Positions 12,301-27,300 are shown, numbered from the stretch's first letter. The stretch is 64,000 nucleotides of DNA from Mangifera indica (GCF_011075055.1 NW_025401106.1:310001-374000); one strand, 5' to 3'. Program-made: numbers and translations. Notes: a model not told the origin generated them from the sequence alone.

Positions 12301-15300
12301 CTATGAGAAGTGTGACTGTGAGAACAACTTAACCTAGTAAGATTTAAGCACATTGTTTTGGAATAAAATGACTCAGTTTGCATCAAGTTGGGGGCTATAT
12401 TCCCTTTTTTTTTTTTTTTTTTTTTTTTAGCGACCTACTTTGTTGTGGGGTGTGAATGCAATATGATTCATGAATCATCCTTTCCTTTTAAAAGTATGAT
12501 GTAAAGACTTGATTGAAGTAATCCCTAATTATTAGACTTAGACCTTTTGATTTTAACACCAAATTGAATTTGTATCATGAATTTTGGAGGACTGTACTAA
12601 CATCAAATATCTGTTTGAGTAGAAAATCCAAGTTGTTCTAATGCAATAATCAATAAAAGACACAAACCACTTTGTTCTAGAAATACTAGTAATCTTTTAA
12701 GGACCCCTAATATCACTTTGAACTAAATGATGAGGAACATTGCTTCTTTTATTGCTAATTGGAAAAACTACACGTTTGTGTTTTTCCAATCAAACCCATC
12801 ATGAAGAAAACTTTAAACATCGTGTCCTATAAACAAAAAAGGAAACAAGGTTTTAAGAGTTTGAAATGAAGGATGTCCAAGTCTACGATGATGAAGCCAT
12901 ACCTTTTCTAAGTGGATTGATGATGTTTAGGAAAACAAGACAACTATGATTTGTTTTTGACAATATTCAAGTTGCTAGGTGTCTCAACATAGTACAACCC
13001 CGTCTCGTTCCTTAGCACATCCAATTGTCTCCTCAAATCTTAGTCCTGAAATACACAGTTAGTGGGGTAAAAAATCACATTGTAATGAAGGCTGGAAAGA
13101 TAAAAACAATTACAATGAAGGTTGGAAAGATGCAAACGGTGGCAATTAAGGTCACTACTGCAAAAAAAATTTCCAGTGGCAATGAAGGCTTACTTAAACA
13201 AAGAAATTTCTTAAATCTTTGATATCATGTTAGAAAGATATGAATTGCTTATGTTCTTCGTTTCTAGGAAATCAATAGTGACATCTCTATTTATTTTAAA
13301 AAAAATCTCCCTGTATAATGAACTGCAAACTGTCTAAGCTACTTGACACTGTTCACACTTTTAGACAGTGTTCACCTTGGACACTATTCACACCTGACAC
13401 AAGTGGCAGTCCTACAACTGCAAACATTTACTGCTGATCTTGGGCTGTCAGTACTTTAAGAATTGACGGTGTTGGTCTGACTAAATGGTTTAATTATGTA
13501 GGATGCTGGTCAAGGCGAGTCAATGACATGCATAAGGAGGTTGCGATATCTTTCTCAGGTTAGATTATTTAGCAACTTCAATTTTTTGATTCTTAAACAT
13601 AATTGAATTCCCTTTTCTTCCTAAATTTAAAAAGAGACCAAAGAAGGTGGACCTTACTATAAAGAGGGTATCTCATATCATGTGTGGTTCAATATATTTG
13701 GGTACAATGTTTATGCTTAGTTACATATTGGGCTCCTCAATTTTTCTCTAAACACCTACTTATCTTCTTTCTTTTCTTTTTAGATATATATGAAAGCCAA
13801 TCGACTTGAAGAGGCTGAGAATGTACAAAGGAAGATACTACATATTATGGAGTTATCAAAGGTTTGTCTTTTTCTGTTTTGGTATTGGTCTTTGCCATAT
13901 TATTCTGTTATTTTTGGAGTAAATTTATTTAGACAGCCAAGAGCAATTGCTCCTAGGCAATAAGAGCTAATAAATTCTTATTTTTCCTAGTGAGCTGTGA
14001 CAACATATATGTTGTTTTAAATCCAAACTAGTAAAAGCCTTTGGAGTTAAAAATTTCTCAAAAGACTCCTTACTGTTAATCTCTTCTCAAATAATTTATC
14101 TTTTGACAATTAAAATACTAAATTCGCCTCATTGAAGAATTGAAGCAAGTTTTGAGCCTTCGATTACTTCATGTTATCTTCACTTTCTCGCATTTTCTAA
14201 GTTAGCAGAGCACATTCTGTAATAAATTTCAAAGAATATTATTATTACTCTTGCTGGAAGATACATTACTCCATACTGGGACACTAAATGGCCTTATATG
14301 TACCCTGGTTCTGGTTGCCAAAATGGGATATATGAACTTACCTTGGACGTAATCCTAGTGTCAACAGTGAGTAGGATGACATTGCTGCCCCTATAAATTT
14401 TGGATTACTGAAGAAATTTCTAAATGATTTTTTTTGGTGTATAGTTAATATTTCTTAAATCAAGTAGAAGTACTCCAAACTATAAAGGTAGGATTTATTT
14501 TAAGTTTTCTTACCTAAAAGGTGATTGCCGGCAATAAACCCTATGTGTATGGACACTTGGCATGATATTATGGGCATTCTAATTTTACACAAATGTAACA
14601 AAAATCTGCTTGATTCATGACTTTAGTGCTAAAGAGCTTAAGTCAACGACAATTCTGGTGTCCTTTCACTGTCAATATCTGACACCATCTACAGGAACAT
14701 GATTTAGAACACACCATATCATGCTTTTTAACAAACAAACTGAGAGATCAGAATCATCATTTCTACGTTGCAAGAAATTGAAAACTCTTCCAAAACCTTT
14801 GGAGAAATGACTAGTGGTGGACATAAAGTATAATTCAGTAAAACTGGCAATCCAGGGTACATGCAAAGAGGAAGGAGAGAGATGATAGCTGATGAGATGT
14901 GCAGGCCCAATATTCCTAGAGGACAGGTGCCTAAACCAAGTCATCATGATGAGGAAGGAATGAGAGTCAGTTTGGACCAAAGTTGATAGTCTTGTGACTG
15001 ATGTACCTTGAGGATTATGTATCTTGGCTACTGATGTCTGTTTCTCTCTTTTTTATATTTAATTTCTTTTTTAAGATTTTAAGTAAATTTAATGGGAAAT
15101 TTTTTTTACCATTTATGCATAGCATATTGCTTTCTTAGAAAACGTTCATCATGCAGTGCCCGATGAAGGTGCAGTATACCATTGCAGAACACTCTATATG
15201 TGGAAGTGTAGAGATGCCTTTCATCATATGTATCAATAATTCTCTATGTATTTTATGTGATAAGCATGGACTTGAGATGGTTGTTACATGGTGATAGTGA

Positions 15301-18300
15301 TGATGAAGAATTTGATCTTTTGTAACTGATTATAGTTTACCTTTTTCTATTAACTAAACAAAAATTGATATTAAATAATTGAAAAGCAAAATGCTACATT
15401 TTGACAGAATCAACCACACAATTATCTGGTTCATGAAAATCTTACATTGAAATATGTGTTTGGACAACTCAAGTGGCCATCTTTTTTTCTTCATGAGTTT
15501 AAAACTTATTAAAGTCGATCATTATTGGTTATTTGCTTATGAGGGTGTTATTGCATCTTATTTTACTCTAAACATATTTTTTCCGTCATCATTGTTACCT
15601 AGTTGCTACCTTTTGCAACAGGGATGGAATTCTATGGAGACAGTAATTTCAGCTGAAAGGCTGGCCCTGACCTTACAATCAACCGGGAGCTTAAGGGAAG
15701 CACAAGAACTTTTTGAAAGGTACACCATTAATTTAGTGAACAACAAAAGTGATTATCAATTGGCTAAATAAATAGATTTCTTACATAATTTCCTATAGGT
15801 GTCTTGATGCACGGAAAAGTTTACTTTCTCCCAACCATGTTCAGGTATACTGTTTTGACATATATAACTCCTAAATGATCTTATCTCTATTATAAAATGC
15901 AAAGTTGATCAAATCAGATAAAGTAGAAACAGAGTGAGAGAGAAATCATTGACTGATACAAGAGTGTATTTGACTTTTATTAGAATGCTTAAAAAGATGG
16001 TATACTGTTAAGAGGCAAATGAAATGCAAATGACAACAACTAATTTGGTAGAATGTGAACTTGCTAAATATTATACAAGGTGTACAGATTGCATAATTAG
16101 TTCTACATCTGCACTAAACCTCCTAAGACAGAAATTAAAAGGGAGAAAAATCACACAACAAATGAAAGGGAAGAAGAAATAGAAGAAATGGGAGAAATAT
16201 TGTAGAAATGGAGGAAACAATAAAAGTTAATTTTAATTTAGTTCATCATCCTACCTAAAAACAAATCAACTTAAGAACCTCTATCTATGGAGGTCAAGCC
16301 TTAATCCAACTAAATTCTAATTAATTTAAAAAAAGAGTATAAACAACCTTGAAAATCGATCCCTAATATTGATAAAATAGAAGAGTGAAGAATTGTTGCA
16401 TCCATACCCATGTTCAACATCAATAATTTTCAAAATTCTAAGTAGACTGTGTATTCTTTTTACTTAAAACTTTTTGTCTACGTCAATAGAAATAATAGTT
16501 CAGTATTAAGCTAGGCATTCTGTGTGTGGTGGCTGCACTGTTTTATATAGATTGCTTTCTTCTATAGTAGTTAGTTTGCTATTGTTAGATGAACTACTGT
16601 GTTTATTTCCAATGTATTGTGAGATTTTGATGCCCACATTTTTGCTTCTCGTTAATAATATAAAAAGATAGAAGTAGCGCAAATATGATAAGACTTGCTG
16701 CAGATTAGCGTCAATATGCTTCACATTGCAAGGGTAGCAATGCTAAATTCCAACCAATTAAGGAAGAGGCACGCATCTGAAGCAATTGCTGAGCTTGACC
16801 GGGCAAAAGAACTATTAGACAATTCGATAAGGTTTGTTGATTTTACATAATATAAATAACCGATAAAATTTCTAGAAACTTGAAACAGTTAGCAAATTAA
16901 TAGAATTTATATTTTTACAGTACCTTCTAAACTAGTACCATATATATTCTATAAGTTGACAACACATTCACATTTATTAGCTTGTGACTGTAGTATTTGA
17001 TTATGACCATTGTTGTTGCAGTATTTTAGACAAGTTCTATTAGTAGTTACCCTATCTTTTAGGATTGAGTTTACATGGTAAATAAAGGTAAATAAATTCA
17101 AGTCTCACTTTTAGTTGAAATGTAAGAAAATTAAATGAAGCACAAAAGAGGACCAAATGCAAGTGCAAGCATTTAAGAAAGTTGTCGTCGATGATTTAGT
17201 GGGTTCTATCTAATTAGAGAGGTTTTTAATGTTATTATACATTGTTAGAAATCTTGGGCCTTTTAAACTTGGATTGTGGATCAACATTTTTATTAATTAT
17301 GAGCTTTAACATGTTTGAGTTTTGATACGAACCTTAGGAGAGTTACATTTCAAAAGCTAGCTATTGAGATAAGAGAGCCCAATACCATATAAACTTTACT
17401 CTAGTTGCCCATATTTCCAATGTGAGATCTAAGTTTCATACCTTGCACTTGGTATCCTAACATACCACTACGCTCCGCAGCCTTGACGCTTACGCGAGCT
17501 GGTTGTACACTAGCTTCTTGCTAGCCTTGGGAGAACACTGCAATGTCGGTGTCACCACTTGCGCTGCACGATTGCAACTGGGAGACAGTGATTACTGTGA
17601 TACCAAATGATATGAACCTTAGGAGAACCATACCTTAAAAGCTAGCTATTGAGATGAGAGAGCTAAAACCATATAAACCCCACACTAGTTGCCCGTACTT
17701 TCCAATATGGGATCCAAGTCCTATACCTTACACTTGAGATCCTAACAGGTTCCAATTGTTAAGAGGACTTAAGCCAATCCATTACATTATATACCATTTT
17801 TTAATTTTTTTTTTCCAGTGTGAGACTTGTATATTCCAACATATACATAGCACATTGTTGGAACCAGATTCTTATATATTTAGGGGTCTATTATGTTATC
17901 TCTCTATTTGCATTTTAACAAGTTAGAGGCAAAATTTTGTTGGTTGTTAGTGCTAATCATCATTGGAGGTATTTCATACCTAAAACTAATATAGATACAA
18001 GAAAAACTTGTCCTTTAAGTGATTGAAATGGAAATTATCTCTTCAATACTGCAGCATGCTCAAAAGAATATTGCTGTAAACCATCTTCTCATACTTCTGC
18101 TATTGGAGTTAAGTTGTGCTCAATCCTTCCACCTGCTAGGGATAAAATTTAGAAAAGTAGACCAGTGCCCAGGTTCTTATACCCTGGGCTATCTTATTAG
18201 GGTCTTGGTCCATGCAGGATCTCTTGTTATCTCATACAATTTGATTAAAATTGACTTACAACTATGCTAAAACAACATGCTCTAAGTCATATTTTAAATG

Positions 18301-21300
18301 ATTTAACTTTTTTGAATTTGGAACTTGTAAGTGGGACGTGAGAAATTATTTTTGTTGTTGCCTTTAGATTTTTTTGGCTCTGTATTTCTTGTGAGGTTGT
18401 AAGGTGACATTGGTGAGGGTAAGGTTTTGTGGTATGCTTTAATTGTGATTTGTGTGAGAAGATGATGGTGAGTTAGAGTCAAAGGGAGGGCAACAGGTGT
18501 GTTGCATTTGTGAAATCAGGATTTCATTGTGTTTGTGGATCTTTATTTGGTGTGTATAGGATAGGATGAAGTAAAAAGTTCAAAGTTTGAATTATTTCAA
18601 CCTTTTGTGTTATATGTTTTATAAATTTTTATTACATGGTAAATTTACAGTATTTGTAATTGTGAAGAATAAACAAATGATCAATTAGAATAAGGAAATG
18701 ATGAGTTAGGAATAATTCGAATCTGTTGTAATTGTTCAGTGTTTATGATGTTTCTTTCTTTATAGAAAAATGTGTATGTATATAAATAAATTTGATAAAA
18801 TTTGAATGGTAAATTAATCTTATTATTCTTTAAGAATAATCTTGATTTATATATATTAAACTTTTCCCACATCGGTTATATGTGTACTTTTTCATATACT
18901 TTTTCTTTGTATATTGTATAGAGGAGAGGAAAAGCTAATATATCTTCTCCTTTTCTCATTTTCTTTACATGGTATTAGAGTGGGTTTCAACAAAACCCTA
19001 GGTCCACCACCTATATAACCCTAGCCGCCTTTCTCTTTTCTCTCTTTTCTCCACCCATACAACCCTAACCGCCCTTCTTTTCTCCATCTATTTTTTTCTA
19101 GGGTTTCCCTCTTACTTCTAGCCCCCAAGACCTTGTTCTCTTGCCTTTTGTGGATGGTGAGCACTTAGGGTTTTCTCAAATCACCGCTGCCCTATCTTTG
19201 AATACATGGTTTTGTGATTTTATACTGCATATTTTTATATTATTGGCTTGACATGGGTGTGTTGAGCCTTCATTCACATACTCTGCCTCTTCTAGTGTTG
19301 TTTTTTCAATGACATCCTCTTCAAATAATAAGGCTCAATTGGGTATCACAATCAAATTTAATGGGTCCAATTACCTAGGGCATTCAAACTATTTGTGGGA
19401 TTTCATAATAAGTTATCTCACCTCACTGATGCCCTTCCAGATGTCAAGGATGCCACTAGATCTAATTGGCAACAAGATGACTACTCTATCATGACATGGT
19501 TACTCAATAGCATGGAGTCCACTATTAGTATTAATGTCATGTTCTTGTCTACGACAAAGGAGATGTGGGATGCACTTAGCGAAATGTACTCCCAGGAAGA
19601 ATGTCTCTCGTGTCTATGAATTGTGTGAGAAAATGTTCAATTTGTGTCAAGGCGATAGATCGATCAATGAATACTAAATCTCAGGGTGTCATGGATGAGC
19701 TTGCTATTTATCATTCGGTGACTGTAGATGCCCAAGTTCATTAGACTCAATGTGATGAGTTTATGGTTGCTAAGTTTCTTTCAGGATTAGTTGAGTCTAT
19801 ACTTTTAGTTTGTGATTAGTTCCTTGGTAGTGAGAGTTTACCATCTCCATTAAGAGCATTGACAGGAGTTCAACATGTGACTTTGGTCTCTAGTTCTACG
19901 TTTACTATTGTGGGTGAAACTTTTACCATGACAGCTTGTGACTGTGGCTGTGCTAATTGTCGTTGTTGCGGTCATGGCCAAGCAGATGGATGCGGAGTAA
20001 TTCCTTAAGCACAATAGTGTGAGCACTGTGGCAAGACCAATCATGTCTCAGAAAAATGTTGGCAAAAGTTTGGGCGTCTAGAATAGACAAATAATGTTAT
20101 TGATGATATTGAAAGTGTTATTTCTGCTGCTGAAGAGATTGGAACTATATCATAGGAAGAATATGAATGGTTGACTTGTCCTCCGGTGTCTCATTTAGTT
20201 ATGACAACTTTGGGTGCCTTCGTTGCCGCTTCGGGTCAGTCTTGGTTGTTAGATCTAGGTGCCACTTCTCACATTATTGGTTCTTGGTCTCATTTTTCTT
20301 TTCGAGTTTTATCTCAGTCTATACCTTTTGTGAAATTGGCTAATGGTTCATTTTCACCTGTTGTTGGCACTGACTCTATTTTTACTACTTTTCCTCTTGA
20401 TAATATTTTATTTGCCCTTCATTTACCTTTTTTTTGTTATCTATAAGTCAAATTACAAAAATATTCAGCTAATTTTTATCCTTCTTATTGTGAGTTTTAG
20501 GATTTGTTGACAAGGAAAAGGATTGGTGGTGGATATGAGTGTGATAGTCTTTATTTTCTTGCTGACCGACCGTTATCTCATAATATGCAAGCCTATTTTG
20601 CATCGATTTCACTTTTTCAATGACATTGTAGATTAGGGCATCATTCGTAAGAAAAATTGAAAATATGTTGCCAATTAAGTCTTCTGTGTCTGTTATTGAG
20701 TGTGAAGCTTGTCAAATTGGAAAGTACTATTATGTTACTTTTCTTGCTCGACTTGAAAATCATAGTTTTTTTTCTTTCCAATTAGTACATTTAGATGTCT
20801 AAGGGGTGCTAAATCACATATTGGGGCATTTGCTCAATGTCTTATGTCGTTCTCACAAATTGCACCTCGTTGTAATTCTATTGATGGTTCGGGCTTAGAC
20901 TTGCCAACACAATTAGGAAATGCACCTTTGCCGCTACCTCCACTAGAGTAGCCACTGTAGCTACTTCCTGCTTTTTTATTTTAGTCCCCCAAACTCTGCA
21001 CTAACGAAACTTGAACAACTATCACCCATAATTCATATTCCCCGCAAATATGACACAACAATAGTTTTACATTGGATCAAGAACTCTGTACCAAGTATCA
21101 ACTCGAAGTCATCAAATGGCACTGCTAGTAGCTCGCACTACCACTCCTAGTCACCAATTTGTAGCGTCATTGTTGATGTACCTTGGACTGTTTGTGGTCC
21201 AAAATGTACAACCTTCACCCTCTTGGAGCTCTTTGGATAATTAACCCAAGCTTCTTGATCACCTTTTGCAACACAAAATTATTGATAGCTCTTGTATCCA

Positions 21301-24300
21301 CTATTGCCCACATTGCCTACCCATTCACTGTCACTCACACATATAACAACCTTTTGTATGAGTAGCTCTTGGTCCTAGTGATTGCATTCGATAATTGGAT
21401 CGGATTGAGCCTTAGAGTATCATCTTTTGTCTCATCAGATTTGGATTCCTCTAAGACAACAAGAGCAACTAATTTTTCTCTCCTTGGGTAGTTTCACACC
21501 CGGTGAGAACCATCACACAAGAAACACTTAGAGAACTTTTGCGGGGACTCCTGTTTGTTTCTGGCCATGCCTTTCTCTTTCCTTGTCATCCCTTTGATTC
21601 CACTTGTCTTTGACATTTTTTTAAGTAACATTTGACATAGAAGAAGACCCATATGAATAGTCCACCAAAATATTTGCCACTGCAATTCAGTCTGCGTCCA
21701 AGGTTGTAATCCAGAGATGAAATTGAATAGTTGATCCTCTTTCGACATGTTCTTAATATCCAACATTAAAGAACTAAACTTGGTCACATATTCTTACACA
21801 AAACCCATTTGAACCAGCTTCTTGAGTTCGTCTCTCACCAACCATGTTGCATTTAACAGGTAGAATTGGTCTTTTAATTCCTTTTTCAGCATACCTCATG
21901 TCTGGATACATGGCTTGCTTGCACTCATATCATCCATTGATTGAGTTTGCCACTATAATTTGGCATCACCTACGAGATACATGTTAGACATCATGACCTG
22001 CTCTCCTTCTAACACGTGTAGCAACAAAGTATTGCTCCATATCACATATGAAGTTCTCTAATTCCTTAGCATCTCAACGCCCACCAAAAGACTTAGGCTC
22101 CGAAATTACTGTTTTAAAGTACCAGCACCGTTGTCACTGCTTGGGCCACCAGTCATGGCCTTTTTCAATAGCCCAACATCATACTCAATAGAGAACACCT
22201 ATTTCTTCGAACGATTAGCCAATGACATAACTTGATTGAGTACCTTAATACATCGCTCTATCAGGCTATTTTGAATTTCTAAGATTATGCGTTGTAGCTT
22301 TGCTATAGCCTTCGCATGAATTGTTGCCTACGTAGATAGTGTTGTCGTCTTTGGGGTTGGCTTTCCCATGAACACCTCCAAAATGCTTACACATTTTGAA
22401 AGAGTGGACATCGATGACTCATGCACTGAATTGCGCTCTGATACCATATTGTCATAGAGTCTTTTGTTGACACGAAAATGTACACCTGTGATGGCGCTAA
22501 GTTTTGCATAGTCATCTCGTGTACACATTTTAACCTTGTGCAATAAACTTATTAACCTCCCTTGAGTATGAAAACAAGTAAAAACTCAACACAAAAGCTT
22601 ACAGGAAATAAACCCAACCTTTATTAACTCAAAAATAAATGAAATTTACACGAGTTTGCTACTTAGAGGATTACAAGTTGTGTTTCACTCACACTCATCT
22701 TTCTTGTCCCCTCAAGCCTTTCACAACTCTCAATGTTAAACTTTTCTCCTCTATGTACTTTCTCATGTACTTCTCTATATATTGTAGAGAGGAGAGTAAG
22801 ACTAATATATTTATCTTCTTCTTTTCTCACTTTCTCTTTTTACATGGTATCAGAGCTATATATGGGTCATTTGATCTTAAGAACTATATTATGGCTACAA
22901 GATATGGGCCTTTGGCCCATAGAATCTTCTAGATGTATATAGGACGTGTTCCTCTTAGATGTTTAATCGACCATCATCTTAACTGAGTTTGAAGTTATTC
23001 TCTTTCTCTCTCTCAGAGAGAATCATATGGCTTCATTGGTTGATCAAGTCCTACCTATGCTTTTTTAGTCCGTTAGTCATTCATTGAAATTATCTTCTTT
23101 TCAAACTTTCGACGTCATTTCGATATCAGTCCAGAATGCTCTTTCTTAGTCTCTTTCCTTGTTGTTTCTCTTCTGCCTCCATTTAGTAATTCATCTGATC
23201 AAATCGCAAACATGCTCTTTTATCTATAATTACTGTTGGAATAAATTGATTATGAAATATTAACAAATTCATTGTTCTTAATTTGAAATAGTTTATAGCC
23301 TTCATCCATGTCCTTTGTCTCTTCTGAGAATAAGGCTTAATTGGATATCATAATCAAACTTAATGGGTCCAATTACGTACTTGGTTTTGGGCATTTACGA
23401 AAATGTTGGAGGAGGATTGGTTGCTCATTTTCATCTATGGGTTATAGCTTTGGGTGTAGGCTGAATTAAAACGGTAGAACGTGCGAGATTTGCTAATAGT
23501 AATAACACTAGCATATTGTTTGGTGGACTATTTGTACGAGTCTTTTTCTATGTCAAATCCTGCTCAAAAAAGGGTCAATGACGAGTGGAATCAGAGGCAT
23601 GACAACAAAAAAGAGAGGCATGGCCATAACGAGGAAAGTTTATGTTGAGGAGTGGATGAGAATCCTGACAAAAGTTTTTTAGGTGTTTCTTGTGTGATGG
23701 TCCTCACTGGGTGCAAGAGTGTTTGAGGAGAGAAAAATTAGCTGCTTTTATTGTCAAAGAGGATTTCGATACTGATAAGACGAAGGATGATATTTCAAGG
23801 CTCAATCTGATCCAATTGCTGAATGCAATCACTGGGACTAAAAGCTGTTCATACAAAGAGTGGTTGTTTGTGCAGGCAACGTTGAATGGGCAAGCATTAC
23901 GGGCAATGGTAGACACAAAAGCTACCAATAATTTTGTGTTGCAAAAAGTGATCAGGAAGCTTGGGTTAATTGTCTCAAAGAGCTCCAGGAGGGAAGATTC
24001 TATATTTTGGCCCACAACCGGTCTAATGTACATCATTAGTGATGTTGCGAGTTGGTGACTGGAAGTGTGGCAATGTGAGCAACTGGCAATAACATTCTAA
24101 AGCTGATACTTGGTATAAAGTTCTTGATCTAATCTAAAGCTATTATTGTGCCATATTTATGGGAAAGATGGACTATGGATGGGAGTTGTTTGGGTTTTGT
24201 TGGTGTGGAGTTTGGGGGATTGAAATCAAGAAGCGGGGATGTAGCTGTAGTGGCTACGCTAGTAGAGTTAGTGGTAGAAGAGACATGTCCTGATTGTGTT

Positions 24301-27300
24301 GGCAAGTCTAGACTGAATTATCAATAGAATTGTAGCAAGGCATAAGACATCCATCGGATGCCCCAATGTGTGATTTAGTGCCTACAATTGCTCCATGTAG
24401 GTATTTTGATGACATTGAGGGGCGCGTGTTTTGTAGCGGTTCTTAGCTAGAAAACATAGTGCAAGTTCCTTCGGTTAATTGTGATGACACCATGTTAGAT
24501 TACCAAGAGAAGGATTCATGGGTATGTGAACATTGTAAATTTATTTGACTACTTTACAAGAATAATAACAAATAGGAGAAAAAATTGTATTTCTCAACAC
24601 TCCTCTCAAGTTGGTTAATGGATAGCTTATATTCCAGTCTTACTCATTAACTTATGATTAACCACATTGGTCAGTCTTTTATAAAATGTCTATCAATTTC
24701 AACATGCTTTGTCCAATCATTTTGTACAGGGTTCCTTAGCATTATGCATGAACTAGCTTACAACGCTCATAACATAAGCTATATTTGGTCTAATATGAGA
24801 TAAATAAATGAGTTTTCCAATAAATCTTTGTTAGGAGTTTTTATTTGCTGCAATATCATTGGAGACATCTTCAAGTTGAAGATTAGGTTTTATGGGTGTA
24901 TCAACTGCCACACAGCCAAACTTCCCAATTTCAGTTAACAAATTGAAGATATGTTTCTATTGAGATATAAAAATCCCTTGTTGAGAATATGCAATTTCAA
25001 TCCCCAAAAAATACTTAAATATCCTTAATTCCTTGATTTTGAGGTCTTTCACTAAACACTTTTTCAAGTCTTCTAATCCATTTGCATCATCTCTTATATA
25101 TATAATATAATCTACAAACATCAATAATGTTGTTATTCCCCTTGAAGCCAAGTGTTTCACAAACAAAATATGATTACACTGACTCTATCTTTATCCTATA
25201 CCAAACATATGTTAGGAATCCAACCATTATTAAACTAAATATAAGAAAATAAACATTATTTCATTAATCAGAGGGCTACACAGATAAATCGAATAATTCA
25301 AGAAGTTCAAGACCTCCTATTTCTTGGATAGTTCGAGAAGTCTAAGATCTCTCATTTTCCATTCGTTTGAGGCACTGGAGACTTTCCTAAATTAGCCAAG
25401 GTTGACTGTCCAAATTACAAAACCCTAATATATTTTTTCCTCCTTTTTGAAATCTAAAGACTTTATTTATAATCAAATTGCCTTAAACTATTTTGTGGAG
25501 TGAGGACAAGTATCTTAATCCTAACATTTTCCTTCCCTGAAAAACCACCCTATCCTTGAGGGGGTGTGTGTGTATATTTATTTATTTGATTTTTTTTCTG
25601 ATTTTCATTTTTTATTTATTATTTTTTATACATCTACATCATCCCTTTTTTTCATTACTTTATTTTTTCACACCTGCTACCTATCTTCTTTTCAACCACC
25701 CTATTTTTTCCTAAGTGATCCCACACTTTTTTTCGTTTTGTATTTTTTTGATGAGTGTTAACTTTTTCCTATTTTGCTTTATAGCTATCTCACACAATTC
25801 TCTCCTTTTTTTTTTCCTTAACTCTTCCTTCATCTTTCTTCTACACTTTTTTATTTTAGCTTCCATTTTTCGTTTTAGTCAGCCTTTTCTATTTTTGGTG
25901 TTCTGTTTTTTGTTCTTCTGGCCACTTTTCCGGCATGCATCCGTCAATCTCATTGTTTCTCGATAATAATTCAAGTGTCTATTGTGACCATTTTCCGGTG
26001 ACTTTTCACTTTTCTGATTGTCGTTGTGCCGATTTGTCTTCTCGTTGCCAATTTGCTTTTCACCATCATCATCTTGAGCCTATCTTGTTCCGACAGTCCC
26101 TTCCTACAATGATCTACCTTCAACTAGAGGCTTTTTAACTTCCTCATTCATCTTCGGTCATTTCTTTTGCTGGAATTGCAACAAAAATCTAGATTGAATG
26201 GCTCTGATACTATTTTGTTAGGAATCTAGCCATTATTCAACTAAAACAAGAAAATAAAACACAAAAACCATAAGAAAATGAACATTATTTTATTAATTAG
26301 AGAGTTACAAAGATATATCAAACAATTAACTCAGTTCAGGGTCTCTTATTTTTCAAACAGTTCGAGGAGTTTGGAACCTCTCTTTTTTTGGCCATTCGAG
26401 GCGTTGGAAACCTCCCTGAATCAGCCAAGGTTTTACAAAGTACCTTTATTTATAAAGTAGAAGAAAAAACATACAAACTTCATTCACTTTGTGCTTTGTT
26501 TGATTAAATACACAAACACAATATCTAGTGTAAAATTTATTAAGTATACTTTTGAGATATTTTGCAAGATTTAAAATGTAATTGATATATTTGATTAATA
26601 TAATTATGTGAAAAAATTTGAAAACATATATATGTTTGAAAATTTTGGAAAGTCCAAGAGGGGTCAAGTGACCCCTCACCCTCTGTCCATGTTGTTAGCT
26701 TGCTAAACAGATCCATTATGCTGGATATGGTGTCTGTGGAAGAAGAATACTAGCAGATATTTTGCTGGACTAGAACTCCATTATGAACTCAGGATATTGT
26801 TTATCTTGCAGCTCTTGGGATGATTGGTTTAATATTTTTCTTTTTCAGCTGTTGTTTTTTTTTTTTTTTTTTGTGTCTTTTGAATTTATTTTGGATGCTA
26901 GATTTTATCTTTAAGGGATGATTTTTAGTGTCATTTCATTATGAATATCACCCAGCAGGAAAGGCTAAATATCAATATCCTATTGTCTCCTTCACTATCC
27001 ATGTGGAATGATCCATCATTCTTTTAACCTCAGACCTCCCTTAAATATTTAATGCTGGATTCGCAGGAGAGGAGACTACATTATGTATGTCTTAATCGCA
27101 GTCACATTTTAGAGTACTCTAACGTGTTTTCACTTATCCTTTAAATATAAATAGACACGTTTACAAAACTAATGCTCCATCATGTTTCATTTGTTTAGAT
27201 AAAGTTTAATAATGATGTGTAATAATTGATTTTTCTTTTCTGTTAAATTGAAGTTTCCTCTGGCATATCCAACATATTAGTGAATTTGGTTCAGAGTTGC

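Noticed and set aside
12406..12428. Long poly-T run as a processed-pseudogene tail
   Set aside because: It lies inside the antisense Copia integrase region with Copia sequence on both sides, so it is a simple-repeat expansion.
14672..14980. 102-codon minus-strand frame in intron 11
   Set aside because: No family features, and composition is like the surrounding intron.
15454..15771. 105-codon open frame as a gene
   Set aside because: It is intron 11 read into exon 12 of the TPR gene and on into intron 12.
25564..26138. Hydrophobic Phe/Ser-rich open frames resembling membrane proteins
   Set aside because: They come from T-rich sequence inside a small LTR element read on the wrong strand; the interior shows no coding signature.
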